A DNA stretch of 7,443 nucleotides from Fidelibacterota bacterium (GCA_013203015.1 JABMPO010000204.1:1-7443), one strand, 5' to 3'; positions 1-6,777 are shown, counted from the first letter of the stretch. Notes: generated from the sequence alone by a model not told the origin. Translations and numbers: made by a program.

Positions 1-1415
1 CCGTTAATTTGTGGTCTATTACCGCTCCCGCAGGTGGTTTCATCCCAGACATTGGTACTTGAAGGTATCTCAATGGCTCCTAGATAGGTATTAGCACCAA
101 AGGTAGTCTCGATGCTGAGACTGTTAATTTGAACTGCTAAAGTGCCGCTATTTCTAACATTAAAATCAACCGATGTACCAACATTGCTGGGAGTTCCATT
201 AAGCGAAATACTGGTTGGAACGCAACTTCCGGATGTGTTAAATGTAATTGACTGACGAGGTCCTGAGGTTGGGTGGAATTGTACATCAACTTTTACACTT
301 TGTAAATCAATTGAATTTCCAGTTCCGTCGGAAGCATCTTCAAAAATGAATGGTCCCAATGATTTTAAGCCGGAATATATTTTTAAATCATTATCAAGTA
401 TGATCCAGGCGCCATTAGCCGCCAGAGCACTGTGACCTGAATTCCATAACCAGTAAGATACCATATTAGCGGAAAATTGATTTAAGTATGGATCTTCACA
501 ATTCATACAATCGTTGGATAGGGGAGTGAGTTCAATATTAACGCGATCGATATTGAAGGTTGGTCCACCTGAATTGTTTACAATGAAGGATAGCTCGTTC
601 AAGCCGGCACCACCTAATGTATAGCTGGCTGCGGCATAGGTCACTTCACCGTACAGGGGATACACTGTCATTTGTTGTGGAGATCCCATCGACGTAGCCG
701 GAACTATTGAAAATGCCTTATAGGCTGTATCGGCGGCAGAGATTACTCGAACTTGGTGCAGACCAATTGGTATCGTAGAATTTTCAAAATAGCCCTCACT
801 GCTGTTATAAGGAAGACTGTTCCAGGTATCTGAGTAGTGTATATCAACCACTCCATTGGACCCATTGATCATATTTCCATCTACATCATAAGGTCTGATC
901 CGCACTCTATTGTTGATTACTGCGTTTACGCTGCCAGCGATATCGCGGGTAATGGTGTCACCATCGGCCGGTGTTAATATTCGCGGCGTACCAGCCGGGT
1001 CACCCGGCAGAACATAAGTATAGGAATTACCCCAGGCATCGCGTTTGAAATAACCCGGGTCAGCGCTGTATCCAAGATCTACATAGGGTCCATCCCAGCC
1101 CGCGACAGTGGAAACATTAGAGAATAGATCATCAATGGTTGGCGGCATTACTCCAGTATCACCTACATAACCGAAATCAATCCGGATATTATTTTGGATT
1201 ACATTTGGATTTCCAACTATGGCTTCAGCTAAAACATTCATTTCAGCAATTGTTTCATTGAATCTGGCATTCTCATTTATCCTGCGGACCGATCGGGTAG
1301 AAATACCAGCGATGATCCCGATAATAATAATGACAATAATAATTTCAATTAAGGTCATCCCGGATTGATGACCAGGAATTACATAGCGGTTGTTATGTAT
1401 CGTTTTCTTTATCAT
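1..1415 (-). CDS. Prepilin-like protein with large extracellular extension, 3' end cut by window edge
   Basis: The reading frame is open from the ATG at 1415 to the left edge, giving 471 visible residues and no stop. The N-terminus is a class III prepilin leader ending in Ser-Gly19, followed by Met20-Thr-Leu-Ile-Glu24 and an Ile-rich helix. Glu24 is the usual +5 glutamate; Met instead of Phe at +1 is uncommon but tolerated in prepilins. The pilin core follows, with GYVGDTG, GWDGPYVDLGY and KRDAWGNSYTY. After it come a small beta domain (PADGDTITRDIAGSVN onward) and a module with CMNCEDPYL, YWLWNSGHSAL and FEDASDGTGN. The protein aligns almost end to end with the 535-residue protein encoded just upstream, so the two are tandem paralogues. 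The start lies 2 bp after that gene's TGA with no clear Shine-Dalgarno, which suggests translational coupling. I expect about 60 to 70 more residues beyond the edge, by comparison with the paralogue. It is probably a minor pseudopilin-like surface protein; its ligand is unknown. Confidence 0.9.
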   Translation of the reverse strand, partial: MIKKTIHNNRYVIPGHQSGMTLIEIIIVIIIIGIIAGISTRSVRRINENARFNETIAEMNVLAEAIVGNPNVIQNNIRIDFGYVGDTGVMPPTIDDLFSNVSTVAGWDGPYVDLGYSADPGYFKRDAWGNSYTYVLPGDPAGTPRILTPADGDTITRDIAGSVNAVINNRVRIRPYDVDGNMINGSNGVVDIHYSDTWNSLPYNSSEGYFENSTIPIGLHQVRVISAADTAYKAFSIVPATSMGSPQQMTVYPLYGEVTYAAASYTLGGAGLNELSFIVNNSGGPTFNIDRVNIELTPLSNDCMNCEDPYLNQFSANMVSYWLWNSGHSALAANGAWIILDNDLKIYSGLKSLGPFIFEDASDGTGNSIDLQSVKVDVQFHPTSGPRQSITFNTSGSCVPTSISLNGTPSNVGTSVDFNVRNSGTLAVQINSLSIETTFGANTYLGAIEIPSSTNVWDETTCGSGNRPQIN

Positions 1416-1417
1416 GA

Positions 1418-3025
1418 TCAGGGAAGCGCGAACGAAATTAATTGGGTATGACCGGAAGGGCAAACAAAGTTGAATTGTAAATCGATGATTATTCCAGATG
1501 AAAGTGTTACGCCGGTACTACCACTGGCATCGTCCATCAGCTCAATTCTGATGGTAGTTGTCTCATTGCCCACAAGAGTAGCCAAATCCCACCCGGTACA
1601 GGCTTGAAAATTGGCAATACCGGTAAGATCGCCATCAACGCGGGGGCGGGTAACACCCGAACATTCGGCAATACCTGGTGCAGCCCAGAAATCAGAACCT
1701 CCATATTGGACTTTTGACAGATAAGCCAAGGATGCAATATCAGTAGTAATTTCATTAGCTGTAAACGTTGCCGTCAGAGCACCGGTATTTTTCACTGGAA
1801 TGTTTATAAATCCGGACCCCCAGGTTACGGTTCCATTAATCGATAAACTTGGGGTTCCACAGCTCCCAGGGCCGTTGAAAGAGATTGTGCGGGTTGGTGC
1901 CAGGTTCGAAAAGAATTTAAATGTAAAAGCAGAACCAGAAACGTTGATACAATTGCCTGTTCCATCTGAAGCGTCTTCAAATGTAAATGGCCCCAAGGTA
2001 TTTTCACCGGAATAAAGATATAATTTTGAGTCTAGCGCAATAATTGCGCCACTATCCACCAGAGCACTATGACCATCGTTCCATAGCCAATATTGGTTTC
2101 CACTGGCATGTAGAGATTTTAAATAAGGGTGTTCACAATTCCAGCAACTACTGTCTTGACTTCCCCATGCTAAACCAACCTGGCTGATTTCATAGGTCAC
2201 ACTGCCGGTATTTTTTAGATCGAAATATAATTGATCCTGGCAAGTGCCTTCGATACCCACGCTACCCGCTATGATTTGCAAATCACCCCAACTAGCGTAA
2301 ACTAACATTTCTGCCGGCTGTCCGGTTGTACTATTATCAGGACCTACACCCACCGATTTGTAGGTTGTGTCACTACCAGCTATGGCCTGGATTTGATAAA
2401 TGCCGATCGGCACAGTAAATATCTGAAACCCGTTGTCATTAGAATATGAGAAATCATGCCAGCTCCCCGTATAATATATTTGCACAATACCATTATTTCC
2501 GTCGATTTTAACACCATCTGAATTCAATAATTGTATAGTTATAGTGTTATTGAGAATCGAGTTTACACTTTTGGCAATTTCCCGGGTAAGAGTATCGCCA
2601 TCAGCTGGTGTCATAATAATAGGCGGGTTATTAAGATCGCCGGGAACTGTATAGACATAGGGATTGTTCCAGGCATCCTGTTTGTAATAATCAGGGTCAT
2701 CACTAAAACCAAGGTCGATATAAGGACCATCCCAGCCATCAAGTCCGGATACATTGGAAATTAAATCTTCCAATGTCGGTGGAAACTGACCGATGTCGCC
2801 GACATAACCATAATTGGTTCGCAGATTATTCTGAATTATAGCTGGATTGCCCACCATCGCCTCGGCCAGAACATTTAACTCGGAGACCGTACTGGTATAA
2901 TTGGCGTTGCGGAAAACACGCACCAGTGAGCGGGTGGCAATTCCCGAAATGATGCCAATAATAATAATAACCAGCACCAGTTCAATCATGGTGAAACCGG
3001 TCGGTTTTAGCTGGTTTTTCAACAT
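1418..3025 (-). CDS. 535-residue prepilin-like protein with GspG-type core and two beta-rich modules
   Basis: The class III leader is nine residues plus Gly10, cleaved before Phe11-Thr-Met-Ile-Glu15, then a hydrophobic helix to about residue 37. Residues 73-126 carry the pilin core: GYVGDIG, GWDGPYIDLGF and QDAWNNPYVY. Residues 139-225 form a small beta-rich domain starting PADGDTLTREIAKSVN. Two related modules follow, about 252-388 and 391-530. The first has CWNCEHPYLKSL, YWLWNDGHSAL, FEDASDGTGN and LAPTRTISFNGPG; the second is more divergent. There are eight cysteines. C262 and C359 are both missing in the downstream paralogue while C294 and C297 are kept, so C262-C359 is a likely disulfide (inference). 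The ATG at 3025 is preceded by GGAA with an 8-nt spacer, the best ribosome site among the prepilin genes here. The N-terminal third is family-level knowledge (GspG/type IV pilin fold); I recognise no named domain in the rest. It is likely exported and assembled as a minor or modified pseudopilus subunit. Confidence 0.93.
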   Translation of the reverse strand: MLKNQLKPTGFTMIELVLVIIIIGIISGIATRSLVRVFRNANYTSTVSELNVLAEAMVGNPAIIQNNLRTNYGYVGDIGQFPPTLEDLISNVSGLDGWDGPYIDLGFSDDPDYYKQDAWNNPYVYTVPGDLNNPPIIMTPADGDTLTREIAKSVNSILNNTITIQLLNSDGVKIDGNNGIVQIYYTGSWHDFSYSNDNGFQIFTVPIGIYQIQAIAGSDTTYKSVGVGPDNSTTGQPAEMLVYASWGDLQIIAGSVGIEGTCQDQLYFDLKNTGSVTYEISQVGLAWGSQDSSCWNCEHPYLKSLHASGNQYWLWNDGHSALVDSGAIIALDSKLYLYSGENTLGPFTFEDASDGTGNCINVSGSAFTFKFFSNLAPTRTISFNGPGSCGTPSLSINGTVTWGSGFINIPVKNTGALTATFTANEITTDIASLAYLSKVQYGGSDFWAAPGIAECSGVTRPRVDGDLTGIANFQACTGWDLATLVGNETTTIRIELMDDASGSTGVTLSSGIIIDLQFNFVCPSGHTQLISFALP

Positions 3026-3033
3026 CTTGGAAT

Positions 3034-3037
3034 TTCC
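3034..3037 (-). promoter_or_regulatory. Ribosome binding site GGAA before the 535-residue gene
   Basis: On the minus strand GGAA lies 8 nt before the ATG at 3025. It falls inside the short inverted repeat TGGAAATTCCA (3028-3038). An earlier ATG at 3039 overlaps this element but is out of frame and ends within a few codons, so the ATG at 3025 is preferred. The other prepilin genes in the window have no comparable site. Confidence 0.45.
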
Positions 3038-3071
3038 ATTGCAAATAAAATACTCATATTTACCGATTGAA

Positions 3072-3118
3072 AAATTCCCAGGCTTAAATCATTATCGATG
3101 ATCCTCACCTGGGAATTT
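3072..3118 (-). terminator. Intergenic hairpin, possible terminator or attenuator
   Basis: Perfect 11-bp arms, AAATTCCCAGG at 3072-3082 and CCTGGGAATTT at 3108-3118, enclose 25 nt. The loop itself contains a smaller stem, ATCAT/ATGAT (3088-3092 with 3098-3102). In the direction of the genes the 3' arm runs into five T residues (GGGAATTTTTC). It sits in the 120-bp gap between the 1025- and 535-residue genes, the only sizeable gap inside the prepilin cluster. It could be a Rho-independent terminator, a partial attenuator that sets subunit ratios, or an mRNA-end stabiliser. The U-tract is short and overlaps the stem, so termination is not certain. Confidence 0.55.
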
Positions 3119-3145
3119 ATTAATTCCGATAGACTGATTGCCAGA

Positions 3146-6100
3146 TTAATCGTCAGGGCATAATGGACCGCCGTTGCGGCTTTCACCAGATTCAACGGTG
3201 AAATTTCCCCAGACTGTTCCTGGTCCTATTGGCTGAGAACAACTGGTATGGATTTCAGTATCAAAGTTACCATTAATATAAACTCTAATTCTCGAACCCA
3301 TTGCATTACCATTTCGCACCCCATCGAATGAGAAATAATCACCTGCTGCTACCAAACCATCGTAAATCGTAACCAGATCTTGTGATTGGATGACTTTTAT
3401 AGTAGCACTATTACTGCCATTATATCGTAACCTCAATCGAGATACCTGGCCATCACAGCAACCGCCATCACCACCAGTATGATCATCACCAGTATGATCA
3501 CTATCTGAGTCTCCGGGAGTAGTAAATTCAACATCATACTCGCAGTCCGGGGTGATACCATAGAAACGAATATCGAAGTTGACACCCCTCATGCTGACAT
3601 TTGATCCACTGCCAGTTGCAGCATCTTTGAATTTTTTCAGTTCTAGTTTGATGTAACGATTGGCGTCCAGAAAGTATCTAGCATCCAGATCAATAATACC
3701 ACCACTACTGAGGCGAACTTCGGCCTCATCGGAATAATCCCAGTATTCATGTCCGCCTATTTTCAATTCAGACATAAAAGCGTTTTCCTGGTCCCAATTG
3801 ATGCCTATACGATCAATTTGTACCGGACTGTTGCCGCCAGCATTTTCAATAAAGAACTTTACATCGCTAGCACCGCTACCGCTAGTAGTAATAGTAGTGC
3901 CGTACATCTTTAGATCGGGGCCGTTCAAGGTACCGGTATCAATAGTCAATGGTACTTCATTGCCTTCCACCGTAATTAAAGTAACGGTGAAATTCTGTCC
4001 CCGCATATCAACACAAGCGCCGGAACCACTTACCCGATCAGGTTCGTTGGAACAATCGAAAACATCTCCATCGCTGCATTCGCCGCATTCATCCCCGTGG
4101 GCTTTATGCCTATCCCAGTAGTTGACTGGAATGCAGATTGTTTGGGTAATATCAGGATTATCAGAATCATGATGACAAATTGTGATTCTTCCATCGCCAT
4201 CGTCATCGGGACAATCATATGGTGAATATCCACCACCAACGGGTTGATCGCCGTCATGATCACCTCCATGACCAGTGTTACTTTGTCCGCCACCGGATTC
4301 ACAGCTGAAATGGTTCTGGAATTGGAATCCGCTGCCAGGACCACCGCCATGGTTGTAACCGCCATGACCGCTGCCGCCATGACCGCCAAACCAGTAGCCT
4401 GCGGTACTTTCATCGAAACAGGCATCGGTGGCTGTTATACCGATATACCATTGTCCCATGGCATATCCCCATTGGTCACGATTATCATTGTACAGGTTGA
4501 CTGTCATATTAGCAGAACCAAAATCATAAAATTTATTATTTTTCAATAAATAAGTTGAACCATTGACATTTAAAGTATTCTGATTTCCGTTACCTTTAGG
4601 TCGGACATGCACCCAAACCGCGGCACCTGAATAATCCGGCATGTTACTGTGTAAACTGTCACGGTTAAGTACTGAACCATCGGGCATTATCAGGTAGAAT
4701 TCATTAGTGGTGTTATTATTGGGATTGATGTTGATGGACCCGCTGATTGAATTAGCACAATTATCATAAAAATAATTACTGCCCCAGAGTGACCCGCGAT
4801 TATCATTAAAACCTTCCAGGCCAACGGTGACAATAGTGTCACAAATCACTATGGATTCCTCAAGAACTAGATATTGACCGCTGGCAGCCCGGCATTGACT
4901 ATCATACCAATAGGTTTGATCGGCAATAGTTACTTCAGTCATATAAGGAATTACACAGGTTGTATCCCATTCGATAATCATTTCAACGATTTCAATACAG
5001 CATTCGCCGTAATTACCAATATCAAATTGCACGTTGCAGTTATTGTCAAAGGTTTGCGTAGTCCCGGAAATTAACCGGACATTGGCCAGGCTGGGGGGAG
5101 TACCGGGAGTAACGAAGGCAACACGTTGGGTAGGAGCCAGACCGGAGAACCAACGTATTATGAACTGAGTGCCTTCCATCATCATTGGGCTGGCATCTCC
5201 ATACCTTTGATTAGCAAATTTTAGCTCGGTTATCTCAATTCCCGATCCCGGTGCTAATTCGATATCAGAGCTTAACACTAATTCTTGACCGGACGTTGCC
5301 CGTATACCATTATTGTCGGTAAGGTAATTCCAGTATGAGTCATTCATTTTAAAGGATTCCAGATAAGGAACCGTACCACACCAGGATGAACCTCTCCATT
5401 CAACAGAAATACTAGTAATAGTAAAAGTGCATTCTCCGGTAACTTTGATATCCAAACTTACAATATCATTCAGCGTACCGCTTAATGCCACCGATCCATC
5501 ATATTCAATACCTCCCCATTGACAAGTGATAGGTGCTGGATCGCAGGGCGGGTTAGGGCATTCGGGTGGATATAATGTATCTTCGCTGACCAGATTAATC
5601 ACTGATACCTCCAGGCCACATTCTGGGAATCCATCCCCATAAAACCCAACCGTTTCATCATAATCTAATAATATATCACCACAGCCAAAATTCACATAAA
5701 CTTCAATCTCAAGAGGAGTTAAAAACACCCCATTTTCATCAGTAAATTGATATTGTACGGAATTGCCCAATAATTCTGCCACCGAACCAGCCAAGGAAAT
5801 AGTAATAGGATCAGTATTACCTCCAGCTGTTGATGTGATCGAAAGATTTTCCGGATCCCAGATATAAGGATTACCCCAGGGATCGACTAAATAATCTAAT
5901 GGATCATCAACATATCCGACATCTAAATATGGACCCTGCCAGTTGCAGTAGATTCCCGGGTCTGACAATAAATGTTCCAAAAGGGTTGGTATCGCACCGG
6001 CATCTCCAATAAAACCACAATCGCCCTCGGTACATCCAATGACGCTGCATTTTAGTAATTCTAACTCTTTTCGAACCTCATTTTCCCAGGTAGAGGGAGT

Positions 6101-6223
6101 CAATATAACTACCAGTTGTACAGCGGTTGTGGCGATCAAACCTAATACCACAATTAATGCAACTAATTGAAAAAGGGTAAATCCATTAGTTTTTTTATTT
6201 CTGTATTTTTTCATTTTTATCAC
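3146..6223 (-). CDS. Giant 1025-residue prepilin-like protein with multi-domain adhesin-like extension
   Basis: The class III leader ends at Gly14; the mature end is Phe15-Thr-Leu-Phe-Gln19 with a hydrophobic helix to about 41. Position +5 is Gln, not Glu. Pilin core: CGFIGDAG (69-76), NWQGPYLDVGY (94-104) and VDPWGNPYIW (113-122). Beyond it: a small domain (about 136-215); module A (233-374, PYLESF, SYWNY, LAPTQRVAFVTPG); a related module B (about 378-478); an unrecognised beta-rich region (496-602); a Gly/His-rich stretch (608-665); a Cys/His motif (671-716, DDDGDGRITICHH to HGDECGEC); module C (735-904); an Asp/His/Gly linker; and a terminal domain (922-1023) with IHTSCSQPIGPG and NGGPLCP, a type I know from bacterial surface proteins. 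Its 32 cysteines suit an oxidised extracellular protein. The GTG at 6223 overlaps the upstream TGA by 4 bp; an in-frame ATG at 6214 would give an 11-residue leader and is equally plausible. Probable tip or adhesive pseudopilin; ligand unknown. Confidence 0.92.
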   Translation of the reverse strand: MIKMKKYRNKKTNGFTLFQLVALIVVLGLIATTAVQLVVILTPSTWENEVRKELELLKCSVIGCTEGDCGFIGDAGAIPTLLEHLLSDPGIYCNWQGPYLDVGYVDDPLDYLVDPWGNPYIWDPENLSITSTAGGNTDPITISLAGSVAELLGNSVQYQFTDENGVFLTPLEIEVYVNFGCGDILLDYDETVGFYGDGFPECGLEVSVINLVSEDTLYPPECPNPPCDPAPITCQWGGIEYDGSVALSGTLNDIVSLDIKVTGECTFTITSISVEWRGSSWCGTVPYLESFKMNDSYWNYLTDNNGIRATSGQELVLSSDIELAPGSGIEITELKFANQRYGDASPMMMEGTQFIIRWFSGLAPTQRVAFVTPGTPPSLANVRLISGTTQTFDNNCNVQFDIGNYGECCIEIVEMIIEWDTTCVIPYMTEVTIADQTYWYDSQCRAASGQYLVLEESIVICDTIVTVGLEGFNDNRGSLWGSNYFYDNCANSISGSININPNNNTTNEFYLIMPDGSVLNRDSLHSNMPDYSGAAVWVHVRPKGNGNQNTLNVNGSTYLLKNNKFYDFGSANMTVNLYNDNRDQWGYAMGQWYIGITATDACFDESTAGYWFGGHGGSGHGGYNHGGGPGSGFQFQNHFSCESGGGQSNTGHGGDHDGDQPVGGGYSPYDCPDDDGDGRITICHHDSDNPDITQTICIPVNYWDRHKAHGDECGECSDGDVFDCSNEPDRVSGSGACVDMRGQNFTVTLITVEGNEVPLTIDTGTLNGPDLKMYGTTITTSGSGASDVKFFIENAGGNSPVQIDRIGINWDQENAFMSELKIGGHEYWDYSDEAEVRLSSGGIIDLDARYFLDANRYIKLELKKFKDAATGSGSNVSMRGVNFDIRFYGITPDCEYDVEFTTPGDSDSDHTGDDHTGGDGGCCDGQVSRLRLRYNGSNSATIKVIQSQDLVTIYDGLVAAGDYFSFDGVRNGNAMGSRIRVYINGNFDTEIHTSCSQPIGPGTVWGNFTVESGESRNGGPLCPDD
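3472..3500. repeat. Short in-frame tandem repeat in the 1025-residue gene
   Basis: CACCAGTATGATCA occurs at 3472-3485 and again at 3487-3500, a period of 15 bp. On the coding strand it encodes two copies of a five-residue unit, DHTGD then DHTGG, in the acidic linker (about residues 905-920) between module C and the C-terminal domain. A 15-bp period keeps the frame, so slippage could lengthen or shorten the linker without breaking the protein. Confidence 0.7.
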
Positions 6224-6708
6224 TTTAAGTGAACGATTAGGTCATCACCTCCGCCAAAAGCACCATCCGGACCGTTACTGACCAAACTGGTGTCTCCGGC
6301 AGTGTAACTATTAATAATATATTCGTTATCCCAGGCATCTTTTTTCCAGTTATCGGAGCCATCTTCGGAAATATATGGTCCGTTCCAGCCGGTTTGAGTA
6401 TAGCGGTTCCAATTGGGGAGAGAGCCCTGTGTTATTAATTCTGAAAATGGATCTGGTAGTTTACCAATATCGCCGTTAAAACCTTTATCAACTAAAGTGC
6501 CACCGGCAACTGCGGAAGGGTCCCCCATGATTGCTTTTTTTAATTCCGTCATCTCACCACGGGTTGCTTTATCTCTGGATACCTCAATTATATTAGTGAC
6601 TTTCGGTACAGCAATAGCAGAGAGAATTGATAAGATGATTATAACCATCACTAGTTCTATTAAAGTAAAACCGCTTTGAGAATGATGTAATGGTTTATGA
6701 ATCATCAT
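6220..6708 (-). CDS. GspG-like major pseudopilin (type II secretion / type IV pilin family)
   Basis: This 162-residue protein has the usual GspG length and layout. The leader ends at Gly13, followed by Phe14-Thr-Leu-Ile-Glu18 (canonical +1 Phe and +5 Glu) and a hydrophobic helix to about residue 41 with Pro35 at +22. The globular part has GFNGDIG (77-82), GWNGPYI (107-113) and WKKDAWDNEY (121-130), the family core. The end SNGPDGAFGGGDD (144-156) resembles the calcium-binding loop near the C-terminus of GspG proteins. There are no cysteines, unlike the neighbouring long prepilins. The role inferred from the family is the repeating shaft subunit of a periplasmic or surface pseudopilus, after cleavage and N-methylation by a prepilin peptidase. 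Its stop overlaps the start of the 1025-residue gene by 4 bp, so the two are co-translated. Tandem ATG codons at 6708 and 6705 have no Shine-Dalgarno; either could be used. It could equally be a pilin of a T2SS-like machine that does not secrete enzymes. Confidence 0.9.
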   Translation of the reverse strand: MMIHKPLHHSQSGFTLIELVMVIIILSILSAIAVPKVTNIIEVSRDKATRGEMTELKKAIMGDPSAVAGGTLVDKGFNGDIGKLPDPFSELITQGSLPNWNRYTQTGWNGPYISEDGSDNWKKDAWDNEYIINSYTAGDTSLVSNGPDGAFGGGDDLIVHLK

Positions 6709-6711
6709 CGT

Positions 6712-6717
6712 ATTTTA
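6712..6717 (-). promoter_or_regulatory. Possible -10 element of the prepilin operon
   Basis: TAAAAT reads on the minus strand, one mismatch from TATAAT. A start about 7 nt downstream would fall at 6704-6705, on the second ATG of the GspG-like gene. The CRP-like box is then centred near -41, and no -35 hexamer is evident. The evidence is positional only; AT-rich spacers give such hexamers by chance. Confidence 0.3.
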
Positions 6718-6737
6718 CAAGTATTTACATGATAATT

Positions 6738-6753
6738 CGTGATCAAAGTCACA
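6738..6753. promoter_or_regulatory. CRP/FNR-family operator-like palindrome
   Basis: The + strand reads CGTGA-TCAAAG-TCACA; the minus strand reads TGTGA-CTTTGA-TCACG. This matches the CRP consensus TGTGA-N6-TCACA at nine of ten half-site positions. Its centre (6745.5) lies about 37 bp upstream of the ATG at 6708. It is within the 69-bp gap ahead of the prepilin operon, where a class II activator site would be expected. No regulator gene is in the window, so the cognate protein is unknown. Confidence 0.5.
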
Positions 6754-6777
6754 GTTTAATCATCCATTGAAAGGTGG

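Noticed and set aside
1320..1350. ATAATAATAATGACAATAATAA run as a microsatellite
   Set aside because: It simply encodes the Ile-rich prepilin helix in both paralogues; the repetition follows from Ile codons in an AT-rich genome.
1537..2015. Short open frames on both strands inside the 535-residue gene
   Set aside because: They overlap a continuous gene with a paralogue in the same frame and show no conserved motif.
3798..4121. 107-codon plus-strand open frame, and a 101-codon one at 4244-4549
   Set aside because: Both lie antisense within the long prepilin gene, have compositions typical of reversed coding sequence, and lack ribosome sites and recognisable domains.
4030..4425. 131-codon minus-strand open frame inside the 1025-residue gene
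   Set aside because: It is a frame shifted shadow of the Gly/His-rich and Cys/His region, with low-complexity Met/Val/Ala content and no start signal; the pilin gene frame has clear domains here.
6413..6679. 88-codon plus-strand open frame opposite the GspG-like gene
   Set aside because: Antisense shadow of the pilin N-terminus; the opposite strand has the complete pilin signature.
6770..6777. AAAGGTGG on the plus strand, a strong Shine-Dalgarno look-alike
   Set aside because: No start codon or open frame follows it on the plus strand; it lies at the end of the minus-strand 68-residue gene.
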